Notes: generated by a model from the letters alone, not told the origin. DNA of 7,043 bases from JAQGJA01 sp965651535 (GCA_965651535.1 CBFGSX010000073.1:1-7043), one strand, 5' to 3'. Positions 1-5,021 are shown, counted from the first letter of the stretch. Numbers and translations are program-made.

Positions 1-1
1 G

Positions 2-1504
2 GCCAAGGCCGTTGTTTTGACGACGGGCACATTTTTGAACGGCATCATCCATCGCGGCGAAAAACAATCCGCAGGCGGCCGTATCGGCGAGGCGCCGACG
101 GTCAAGCTGGCGGAGTCGCTCAAATCCTTCGGCCTGCGGCAGGGGCGTTTGAAAACCGGAACGCCCGCGCGCCTCGACGGCAAGACCATCGACTGGGCGG
201 CCTGCGAGGAACAGCCCGGCGACAATCCGCCCGTGCCGTTTTCCTTCATGACGGACAGCGTCAAAGTGCCGCAAATTTCATGCTATATCACGCATACGAC
301 GGATGAAACGCATCGCATCATCCGCGAGAATCTGCATCGCGCGCCCATGTATTCGGGGCAGATCCAAGGGGTCGGCCCGCGCTATTGCCCGTCCATCGAG
401 GACAAGGTCGTGCGCTTTGCCGACAAGGAGCGCCACCAGATTTTCCTCGAGCCCGAAGGCCTCGACGACGACACGGTCTATCCCAACGGCATTTCGACAT
501 CGCTGCCCGACGAGGTGCAGGAAGCGATGATCCGTTCCATCCGCGGCCTTGAGAATGTGACCATCCGCGAGCTGGGCTATGCCATCGAATATGATTACGT
601 CGACCCGCGCGAACTGGACGCAAGGCTGGCCGTGAAAGCGGTCGGGGGGCTGTTTTTGGCGGGGCAGATCAACGGCACCACGGGCTATGAAGAAGCGGGG
701 GCGCAGGGGTTGGTCGCGGGGGTGAATGCGGCAATGGCCGCAAAAAACAATACGCAATCCCGGCCCCCGAGCCGGGATCCTTTGGGCGGAGGCATTGCCC
801 AAGGACCCCGCGACGAGCGCGGGGTTGCGGAGGGGTTTGTTCTCGACCGCGCCTCGTCCTATATTGGGGTGATGATCGACGACCTGATCACGCGTGGCGC
901 GCCCGAGCCGTACCGGATGTTCACCAGCCGCGCGGAATACCGCCTGAAATTGCGCGCCGACAATGCCGATCAGCGTTTGACTCCCTTGGGGATCGCAGTA
1001 GGCGTGGTGGGCGAGGCCCGCCGTTCCACGTGGAACAAAAAATCCGAGGCGCTGGAAAATGCCCGCCGCCTGATGGCGGAGTCGAAGGCCACGCCGAAAA
1101 CGCTCGAGAAGCATGGGCTGTCCGTCAATCAGGACGGGGTCTGGCGTTCGGCCCATGATTTGCTGGGCTTCCCCGATATGAGCCTCGAGCGTCTGGCCGC
1201 GATATGGCCGGAATTGGGCGGGTTTGCGCCCGAGATTGCCGAACAGGTCACCATCGACGCCAAATATGCCGGGTATCTCGACCGGCAGGATGCGGATATT
1301 GCGGCCTTCCGCAAGGATGAGGGGCTGGCCCTGTCCGAGGGTCTGGACTATGCCGCGATTCCATCCCTGTCCACGGAAATCCGCAATAAGCTGGCGGCGG
1401 CAAAACCCGCCACGCTTGGCGCGGCCAGCCGTATTCCGGGCGTGACCCCGGCGGCGTTGACGGCCCTGTTGCGCCATGTCCGTAACCGCAATAAAGCGGC
1501 CTGA
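2..1504 (+). CDS. mnmG: tRNA uridine-5-carboxymethylaminomethyl modification enzyme MnmG (GidA), 5'-truncated by the window edge
   Basis: MnmG is the FAD-dependent partner of the GTPase MnmE. Together they install the carboxymethylaminomethyl group on U34 of certain tRNAs in the cytoplasm. The open frame runs back to base 2 (AKAVVLTTGTFLNG), so the N-terminal Rossmann part, roughly 145-150 residues, lies outside the window; about 500 codons are visible. Both family signatures are present: GPRYCPSIEDKVVRF (about 374-418), with the conserved Cys, and AGQINGTTGYEEAGAQG (about 659-709). MFTSRAEYRL and the C-terminal MnmE-contact region (KYAGYLDR onward) are also intact. The odd feature is about 25 extra residues between NAAMAA and FVLDR, encoded by a string of hairpins (see 757-824). 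The frame stays open through it, so the gene looks functional. The stop codon is one base before the preferred rsmG start, which suggests co-transcription. The family call is very secure; tolerance of the insert is inferred. Confidence 0.97.
   Translation, partial: AKAVVLTTGTFLNGIIHRGEKQSAGGRIGEAPTVKLAESLKSFGLRQGRLKTGTPARLDGKTIDWAACEEQPGDNPPVPFSFMTDSVKVPQISCYITHTTDETHRIIRENLHRAPMYSGQIQGVGPRYCPSIEDKVVRFADKERHQIFLEPEGLDDDTVYPNGISTSLPDEVQEAMIRSIRGLENVTIRELGYAIEYDYVDPRELDARLAVKAVGGLFLAGQINGTTGYEEAGAQGLVAGVNAAMAAKNNTQSRPPSRDPLGGGIAQGPRDERGVAEGFVLDRASSYIGVMIDDLITRGAPEPYRMFTSRAEYRLKLRADNADQRLTPLGIAVGVVGEARRSTWNKKSEALENARRLMAESKATPKTLEKHGLSVNQDGVWRSAHDLLGFPDMSLERLAAIWPELGGFAPEIAEQVTIDAKYAGYLDRQDADIAAFRKDEGLALSEGLDYAAIPSLSTEIRNKLAAAKPATLGAASRIPGVTPAALTALLRHVRNRNKAA
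757..824 (+). repeat. Composite palindromic element (three consecutive hairpins) inserted in frame in mnmG
   Basis: Three hairpins stand side by side. ATCCCGGC (757-764) pairs perfectly with GCCGGGAT (771-778). TCCTTTGGGC (778-787) pairs with GCCCAAGGA (797-805) with one bulge. CCCCGCG (806-812) pairs perfectly with CGCGGGG (818-824). The translation here (SRPPSRDPLGGGIAQGPRDE and neighbours) is Pro/Gly/Arg-rich and falls where MnmG homologues, as I recall them, have only a short link. This is analogous to the Rickettsia palindromic elements that insert in frame in genes. Whether it belongs to a dispersed repeat family of this genome cannot be tested from one window. Confidence 0.75.
1022..1037. 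promoter_or_regulatory. parS: parS centromere site 1 (ParB binding), inside mnmG
   Basis: The site reads CGTTCCACGTGGAACA. Its core GTTCCACGTGGAAC (1023-1036) is a perfect 14-bp palindrome. The bacterial parS consensus is TGTTNCACGTGNAACA, so only the first base differs. ParB loads here and spreads as a CTP-dependent clamp to build the partition complex. It is read in frame as RSTWN within mnmG, about 1.4 kb upstream of parA. Such origin-proximal intragenic parS sites are typical of the parAB locus. Confidence 0.9.
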
Positions 1505-1505
1505 C

Positions 1506-2147
1506 ATGACCCCGGAAACCGCCCGTAAGCTGTCCGATCTGGGTGCATCGGAGCAGGCTATTGAAAAACTTAAAAAATATACGGAATTGCTTGAAAAATG
1601 GCAAAAAGCCATCAATCTGGTTGCGCCTTCGACCCTGGGCGATCTCTGGGGACGGCATATTCTGGACAGCGCGCAACTTTACCCCATCATTCGCAATGCT
1701 TGCGCAAGCGAGGGTTTCGATGGCTCTGGGCGAATTATCGACCTTGGCTCCGGCGGCGGGCTGCCGGGGATTGTTCTGGCGGCGATGGGGGTCGAGCATA
1801 TCACCCTGATCGAATCCGATACGCGCAAATGCGTTTTTCTTTCGGAAACGGCCCGTGCGTTGGGGTTGGATAACGTGACCGTTCTGAACAAGCGGATTGA
1901 GTCCGTGGACCCCGGATCAAGTCCGGGGTTGCGGGCGGGGGTGATTACGGCGCGTGCGCTGGCACCCCTGAAAACGCTTGTAGAATGGGCCTCTCCGATG
2001 TTGTTGGAGGGGGGCATGATGGTCTTTCCCAAGGGAGAAACATGGGCGGGTGAAGTCGCCGATCTGGGCGGGGCGTTTCACGTGGAACACCACCCCAGTA
2101 TGACGGATGCACGGGCGAGGGTTGTCGTGCTGAAGAAAAAGGGTTGA
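1506..2147 (+). CDS. rsmG: 16S rRNA (guanine-527-N7)-methyltransferase RsmG (GidB)
   Basis: RsmG transfers a methyl group from S-adenosylmethionine to N7 of G527 in 16S rRNA. The 213-residue product has the normal family length. Visible landmarks are the N-terminal INLVAPSTLGDLWGRHILDS stretch, the SAM-binding motif I IDLGSGGGLPGIVLA (about 1737-1781), the acidic end of the next strand in IESDTRKCVFLS, and the conserved TARALAPL. I chose ATG 1506, one base after the mnmG stop, because MTPETARKLSDLG resembles the usual N-terminus. ATG 1476, inside mnmG, would add ten residues. Neither start has a clear Shine-Dalgarno, consistent with translational coupling to mnmG. A short palindrome is translated as DPGSSPGL just before TARALAPL, and parS site 2 lies in the 3' end. 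The stop codon lies within the left arm of a long inverted repeat. Confidence 0.96.
   Translation: MTPETARKLSDLGASEQAIEKLKKYTELLEKWQKAINLVAPSTLGDLWGRHILDSAQLYPIIRNACASEGFDGSGRIIDLGSGGGLPGIVLAAMGVEHITLIESDTRKCVFLSETARALGLDNVTVLNKRIESVDPGSSPGLRAGVITARALAPLKTLVEWASPMLLEGGMMVFPKGETWAGEVADLGGAFHVEHHPSMTDARARVVVLKKKG
1909..1929 (+). repeat. Short palindromic element translated in frame in rsmG
   Basis: ACCCCGGA (1909-1916) and TCCGGGGT (1922-1929) form a perfect 8-bp stem around the loop TCAAG. It is read as DPGSSPGL, in the variable link between RIES and VITARALAPL of RsmG. A stem with the same TCAAG loop recurs in the non-coding hairpin at 4896-4910. I recall similar CCCCGG/TCAAG/CCGGGG palindromes as dispersed repeats in alphaproteobacterial genomes. 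Confidence 0.65.
2074..2089. promoter_or_regulatory. parS: parS centromere site 2 (ParB binding), inside the 3' end of rsmG
   Basis: The site reads CGTTTCACGTGGAACA. It has the CACGTG core and both GTT/AAC half-site ends of the parS consensus TGTTNCACGTGNAACA, with only the first base off. It is translated as FHVE in the C-terminal part of RsmG. It lies about 1.05 kb from parS site 1 and about 305 bp upstream of the parA start, so ParB loaded here could spread over the parA promoter. Confidence 0.9.
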
Positions 2148-2309
2148 ACCGCAGAGCTAAACAGAGATAGACAGAGTTCTTTTGTCTTCTCTGCCGCGTA
2201 GCGGCTTGAAAATACAGACCTAATGTTTATTGTGGTATTTGAGCGCGCTTCGCGCATTTTCCGTTATTGCGGGACGCTCTGTCTATCTCTGTTTAGCTCT
2301 GCGGTTCAA
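2144..2309 (+). repeat. Long inverted-repeat element, copy 1 (166 bp, perfect 33-bp arms)
   Basis: The left arm 2144-2176 and right arm 2277-2309 are perfect reverse complements over 33 bases, enclosing a 100-base interior. The arms are built from three 10-base steps starting GCAGAG, ACAGAG, ACAGAG (2151, 2161, 2171). The interior has two hairpins: GCCGC-GTA-GCGGC (2193-2205) and GCGCG-CTT-CGCGC (2243-2255). The left arm contains the rsmG stop codon (2145-2147). There is no U-tract after the right arm, so it is not a textbook intrinsic terminator, although such a stem could stop exonucleases. A related copy lies after parA. Confidence 0.9.
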
Positions 2310-2317
2310 ATTCTTCC

Positions 2318-2346
2318 TTGACAGAATTAAAATTCGGATTCATCAT
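2318..2346 (+). promoter_or_regulatory. Predicted sigma-70 type promoter of parA
   Basis: A perfect -35 TTGACA (2318-2323) lies 17 bases from CATCAT (2341-2346), a 4/6 match to the -10. Transcription would start near 2353. The spacer holds the palindrome GAATTAAAATTC (2324-2335). The inverted repeat ATTCAT-CAT-ATGAAT (2338-2352) overlaps the -10. A GANTC sequence, the CcrM methylation target in many alphaproteobacteria, lies at 2337-2341. The -10 is the weakest part of the call. Confidence 0.55.
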
Positions 2347-2351
2347 ATGAA

Positions 2352-2367
2352 TTAACAAAAGATTAAC
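2352..2367 (+). promoter_or_regulatory. CtrA-type binding box upstream of parA
   Basis: TTAACAAAAGATTAAC contains TTAA-N7-TTAA exactly, with the extra C found after each half in good CtrA sites. CtrA is the alphaproteobacterial cell-cycle response regulator. The box covers the predicted parA transcription start, a position that would favour repression. It lies in an AT-rich stretch with two more TTAA sequences (2327, 2387), so a chance match is possible. Confidence 0.5.
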
Positions 2368-2394
2368 ACCCACCCCAGAAAGCAAGTTAATCGT

Positions 2395-3267
2395 ATGAAT
2401 TCAAATACTTACCAAAGTTCTCCCGAAGCCACACCCGTTTTCCCCCTGACCAGCCGCAATTTCAAGGGCCGGATCATCGCCATCGCCAACCAAAAGGGCG
2501 GCGTCGGCAAGACCACCACGACAATCAACCTCGCCACCGCTTTGGCCGCCTGCGGAAAAAAAGTGCTGGTCATGGATTTCGATCCGCAGGGCAATGCCTC
2601 GACGGGTTTGGGTCTCGACAAGTCGGAGCGCCAACAAGGCACATACGAAGTCTTGTTCGGCGAAAAATCGCTCGAGGATGTCGCCAACAAAACCAAAGTG
2701 CCGCTTTTGTATATCGCGCCAGCCTCGGTGCATCTCGCCGGCGCGGAGATCGAACTGGTCAACAGCGAGAACCGCGAGTTTCGTTTGAAACACGCCATCG
2801 AGAACAACACGATGGACCTCGATTACATTTTGATCGATTGCCCGCCGAGCCTGAATTTGCTGACGTTGAACGCGCTGGTGGCAAGCGACGCCGTGCTTGT
2901 TCCGCTTCAGGCGGAATTTTATGCGCTTGAAGGTCTGAGCCATCTGGTGAAAACGATCGAGCGTGTGCGCCGCGCTTTCAATCCGCATCTGGAATTGCAA
3001 GGCGTCGTCTTGACGATGGTTGATCGTCGCAATTCGCTGTCCGGTTCCGTCGAAGCGGATGTGCGTGAATTTTTTGGCGACAAGGTTTATCAAACCGTGA
3101 TCCCGCGCAACGTACGCGTGTCCGAGGCGCCGTCGCATGGTTTGCCCGTTTTGGTCTATGACATGAAGTGCCCCGGCAGTCAGGCCTATATCTCGCTGGC
3201 CTCCGAAGTGATCAAACGCGAGAAAAAAATCGCCAGCGGTCTTTTGACCCAACAAAAAGCAGCATAG
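2395..3267 (+). CDS. parA: Chromosome partitioning ATPase ParA (Soj/MinD-like)
   Basis: ParA is a deviant-Walker ATPase that binds the nucleoid as an ATP dimer and pulls ParB-parS complexes to segregate the origins. The 290-residue product has the deviant Walker A KGGVGKTT at residues 34-41, with the signature Lys34 and Lys39. Walker A' DFDPQGNASTG is at 61-71 and Walker B ILIDCPPS at 145-152. MVDRRNSLS and a C-terminal NVRVSEAPSHGLPV, typical of chromosomal ParA, follow. About 23 non-conserved residues precede the ATPase fold, slightly longer than usual, so the exact start is less certain. ATG 2395 has only a weak purine-rich upstream region (AGAAAGCAAG). The gene is bracketed by two related long inverted-repeat elements, with parS sites upstream and parB downstream. 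Chromosomal rather than plasmid type is inferred from the context and protein. Confidence 0.96.
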   Translation: MNSNTYQSSPEATPVFPLTSRNFKGRIIAIANQKGGVGKTTTTINLATALAACGKKVLVMDFDPQGNASTGLGLDKSERQQGTYEVLFGEKSLEDVANKTKVPLLYIAPASVHLAGAEIELVNSENREFRLKHAIENNTMDLDYILIDCPPSLNLLTLNALVASDAVLVPLQAEFYALEGLSHLVKTIERVRRAFNPHLELQGVVLTMVDRRNSLSGSVEADVREFFGDKVYQTVIPRNVRVSEAPSHGLPVLVYDMKCPGSQAYISLASEVIKREKKIASGLLTQQKAA

Positions 3268-3273
3268 GAGTTT

Positions 3274-3441
3274 TTTATTTTTGAAACGCAGAGCTAGACA
3301 GAGACAGACAGAGTTTGTTTGATCTCCCGGCCCGAAAGCGCCCGTCTCGTATGTACCGTGATACTTGGTGCACTTCGTGCATTTTCCGTTATTGCGGGAC
3401 GCCCTGTTTACCTCTGTCTAGCTCTGCGTTTCAAAAATAAA
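3274..3441 (+). repeat. Long inverted-repeat element, copy 2 (perfect 30-bp arms), between parA and parB
   Basis: The left arm 3274-3303 and right arm 3412-3441 are perfect reverse complements over 30 bases. Pairing continues imperfectly inward to about 3313/3402. The part homologous to copy 1 is 3281-3434 (154 bp); the AT-rich outer ends are specific to this copy. The interior hairpin TGCAC-TTC-GTGCA (3369-3381) replaces GCGCG-CTT-CGCGC of copy 1, and the 23 bases after it (3380-3402) are identical to 2255-2277. The right arm ends six bases before the parB Shine-Dalgarno, so an RNA stem here could affect parB translation or mRNA processing. No U-tract follows. Confidence 0.9.
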
Positions 3442-3446
3442 TGAAA

Positions 3447-3452
3447 AAGGTG
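3447..3452 (+). promoter_or_regulatory. parB ribosome binding site
   Basis: AAGGTG lies five bases before ATG 3458. This supports that start and gives parB its own translation initiation despite the 190-base gap from parA. Confidence 0.7.
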
Positions 3453-3457
3453 AAAAG

Positions 3458-4396
3458 ATGACAGCAGATAAAAGACAACCCTTGGGTCGCGGATTGAACG
3501 CGCTGTTCGGCGACGAGGAAAGCGCGCCATACGGCGTCACATTGGCCGAGAGGCCGGAAACGACGGGAAAAGCCGCTACAGGACGCGCTTCGACGCGTCT
3601 GGCGGTTGCGGCGCTCGCGCCCAGCGAGTTTCAACCGCGCCGCGTTTTTTCCGAGGAGGCGCTGGACGAGCTGGCGACCTCGTTGAAACAGCACGGCATG
3701 GTGCAGCCCATCGTCGTCCGGCCCAAAGCGGGCGAGGCGGGCAAATACGAGATCATCGCCGGGGAACGCCGTTGGCGCGCCGCGCAGAAAGTGCCGATGC
3801 ACGATGTGCCGGTCATCATTCAGGAGATCGACGACAAGACGGCTTTGGAGATTGCGCTGATCGAGAATCTCCAGCGCGCCGATCTCAATCCGCTCGAGGA
3901 GGCGCGCGCCTATCAGCGCCTGATCGACGAGTATCAATATAAACAGGATCAACTGGCCACCGTGCTGGGCAAGTCGCGCTCGCATATCTCGAATTTGATG
4001 CGCCTGTTGACGCTGCCCGAAAAAGTGCAGGTCAAGTTGATGGAAGGCGCGATCACCATGGGTCATGCCCGCGCGCTGATTACGGCGGAAAATCCGGTCG
4101 CGCTGGCCGAGGCGATCATCAAAAATGACTTGAGTGTCCGTGACGCGGAAAAACTGGCGTCGAAAATGAAGAACCGCAAGGAGGGCACGCCGGAAAAAAT
4201 CGCCAAGGCCATCGCCAATGCGAACACCAAGCCCGCCCACAAGGACGCGGATATTCGCGCGCTGGAGCAGAACCTGTCGTCCATTTTAGGCCTCGGCGTC
4301 TCGGTTGACCCGACCGGCCCCGGCAAAGGCAAGCTGGTCATTGAATACCAAAACCTCGACCAGCTCGACGACGTGCTGCGCCGTCTGAGCCGCTAA
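3458..4396 (+). CDS. parB: Chromosome partitioning protein ParB (Spo0J), CTP-dependent DNA clamp
   Basis: ParB binds parS, slides as a CTP-gated clamp and stimulates ParA ATPase activity through its N-terminus. The 312-residue protein shows the full layout. The N-terminal basic LGRGLNALFGDE motif (about residues 8-19) contacts ParA. The ParB/Srx CTP-binding domain starts near residue 48, with FQPRR and the nucleotide motif GERRWR at 102-107. NPLEEARAY follows, then the parS-reading helix-turn-helix QDQLATVLGKSRSHISNLMR (about 163-182). The C-terminal dimerisation segment is KLVIEYQNLDQLDDVLRRL. No key residue looks missing. The gene is 190 bases downstream of parA, wider than the tight parA-parB spacing I recall elsewhere, because a long inverted repeat sits between them. 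A Shine-Dalgarno at 3447-3452 fixes the start. holA does not follow. Confidence 0.97.
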   Translation: MTADKRQPLGRGLNALFGDEESAPYGVTLAERPETTGKAATGRASTRLAVAALAPSEFQPRRVFSEEALDELATSLKQHGMVQPIVVRPKAGEAGKYEIIAGERRWRAAQKVPMHDVPVIIQEIDDKTALEIALIENLQRADLNPLEEARAYQRLIDEYQYKQDQLATVLGKSRSHISNLMRLLTLPEKVQVKLMEGAITMGHARALITAENPVALAEAIIKNDLSVRDAEKLASKMKNRKEGTPEKIAKAIANANTKPAHKDADIRALEQNLSSILGLGVSVDPTGPGKGKLVIEYQNLDQLDDVLRRLSR

Positions 4397-4404
4397 GAAA
4401 ATAC

Positions 4405-4434
4405 TTGCATGGAGGCGGGGCGAGGGACTATAAA
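4405..4434 (+). promoter_or_regulatory. Predicted sigma-70 promoter of the 126-residue unknown gene
   Basis: TTGCAT (4405-4410) and TATAAA (4429-4434) are separated by 18 bases, nine bases after the parB stop. The C before the -10 (CTATAA) is a common alphaproteobacterial form. The start would be near 4441, giving a leader of about 35 bases that ends in AAGGAGGT (4463-4470). Confidence 0.65.
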
Positions 4435-4475
4435 CGCGCCCCCGGTGTGACACAGATAAACCAAGGAGGTGCGTG

Positions 4476-4856
4476 ATGGCGTTTTTTCAAAAAAACAAAA
4501 AAAGACAGGCCCTCTTGGATTTTATGACGGCGATGAAGGATATTGCCGCGCGCGCCCAAAGCCCCGATCTGACCGGTAAAAACGATCCGCAGGCGTTGCT
4601 CCACTATTTGCATGAATCGTGTTATATGTTCGGAAAGGTTCACAAGTGCCGCGTTTCGGATGACGAGGTCATGAAAGTGGTTTGTGACGCCGTCGACAAG
4701 ACGCTGGAGGTCTATCACAAGGAAGACGGCCTGATCGGGGCGACGAAAATAACGAATATTCTCAGTGTTCAGGGCAAGAAACCCGTTCCCGGATATGATC
4801 TGGAAAAGGTGGTCCAGCGCCATAAAGAAAAAATACAACCTTTTCCGGAGTTCTAA
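4476..4856 (+). CDS. Small hypothetical protein, 126 residues
   Basis: I do not recognise this family. The start is ATG 4476, five bases after a near-perfect Shine-Dalgarno AAGGAGGT (4463-4470); an overlapping GTG at 4473 is less likely. The protein is soluble in appearance, with no signal peptide or membrane segment. It begins with a basic stretch (MAFFQKNKKRQ) and is then mostly helix-prone, with charged and hydrophobic residues alternating. It has three Cys (49, 58, 70) and three His (43, 46, 56) in one third of its length (HYLHESCYMFGKVHKCR). That could bind metal or a cofactor, but it fits no known motif I can name. The C-terminus is Pro-rich (QPFPEF). It has its own promoter right after parB and a strong ribosome site, which suggests substantial expression. 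Codon use resembles the neighbours. It could be a lineage-specific regulator or partner of the next genes; nothing in the sequence decides this. Confidence 0.8.
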   Translation: MAFFQKNKKRQALLDFMTAMKDIAARAQSPDLTGKNDPQALLHYLHESCYMFGKVHKCRVSDDEVMKVVCDAVDKTLEVYHKEDGLIGATKITNILSVQGKKPVPGYDLEKVVQRHKEKIQPFPEF

Positions 4857-4960
4857 AAAAGCTGTAGTGTCGCAGCTTCCTCCGTTCTGGGCCCCTCGGG
4901 TCAAGCCCGAAGGCCCCAGAGAGTAGAAGATTCTCAGACTGCGACACGACCAAAAAAGCT
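4855..4960. mobile_element. MITE-like insertion candidate: 88-bp element with short terminal inverted repeats and 9-bp direct repeats
   Basis: AAAAAAGCT occurs at 4855-4863 and again at 4952-4960. Between them, GTGTCGCAG (4867-4875) and CTGCGACAC (4939-4947) are perfect 9-bp inverted repeats. They extend to 11 of 12 if GTA (4864-4866) and GAC (4948-4950) are included. This is the architecture of a small non-autonomous element with a target duplication. The left direct repeat overlaps the last bases of the 126-residue gene (stop 4854-4856), and the right one abuts TTGACA of the next promoter. A-runs make a chance 9-bp match easier, so this is a candidate only. Confidence 0.45.
4886..4920 (+). 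repeat. GC-rich hairpin with TCAAG loop inside the MITE-like candidate
   Basis: A 15-base left arm (4886-4900, TCTGGGCCCCTCGGG) pairs with 4906-4920 at 13 of 15 positions around the loop TCAAG. The apical TCGGG/CCCGA stem and its loop match the style of the rsmG palindrome at 1909-1929. No U-run follows on either strand, so intrinsic termination is doubtful. Confidence 0.7.
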
Positions 4961-4987
4961 TGACAGGCGACGCCATTGCATTAGGGT
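4960..4987 (+). promoter_or_regulatory. Predicted sigma-70 promoter of the two-gene unknown cluster
   Basis: A perfect TTGACA (4960-4965) is followed after 16 bases by TAGGGT (4982-4987), which keeps the critical T, A and final T of the -10. Transcription would begin near 4994, about 28 bases before ATG 5022. The -35 directly abuts the right direct repeat of the MITE-like candidate. Confidence 0.55.
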
Positions 4988-5021
4988 GCGCCCATCGATT
5001 CCTCCGGCCTTGGACACGCCC

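Noticed and set aside
1476..1505. Upstream ATG extension of rsmG by ten codons
   Set aside because: It overlaps mnmG by 29 bases, has no Shine-Dalgarno, and adds residues not typical of RsmG. ATG 1506 directly after the mnmG stop fits better.
278..1615. Long minus-strand open frame of 445 codons opposite mnmG and the rsmG start
   Set aside because: It lies over strong mnmG sequence with both family signatures, and its translation looks like no protein (His/Arg/Gln-rich shadow). GC-rich codon bias produces such antisense frames.
2144..2309. Copy 1 inverted repeat as a rho-independent terminator for rsmG
   Set aside because: The right arm is followed by a mixed sequence without a U-tract, and the loop is 100 bases. 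Copy 2 also lacks a U-tract.
2151..2309. CRISPR-like or tandem-repeat array in the CAGAG-rich arms
   Set aside because: The steps are only 10 bases, with no spacers, and form inverted arms rather than an array. No cas genes are near.
2401..3255. Minus-strand open frame of 284 codons opposite parA
   Set aside because: It mirrors parA almost exactly, with no ribosome site and a composition typical of antisense shadow.
3441..3461. Six-codon frame MKKVKR overlapping the parB start by ATGA
   Set aside because: It has no ribosome site of its own and begins in the arm of the inverted repeat; probably chance. A leader-peptide role is not supported.
3431..4240. Minus-strand open frame of 269 codons opposite parB
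   Set aside because: The + strand codes for a complete ParB with all expected motifs; the antisense frame has no recognisable feature.
4446..4475. Possible riboswitch or leader in front of the 126-residue gene
   Set aside because: The leader is only about 35 bases and shows no stem other than the ribosome site region; too short for a known riboswitch.
4986..5021. GTG start for the 249-residue protein, giving 261 residues
   Set aside because: The GTG overlaps the predicted -10 of the promoter and lies upstream of the likely transcript start.
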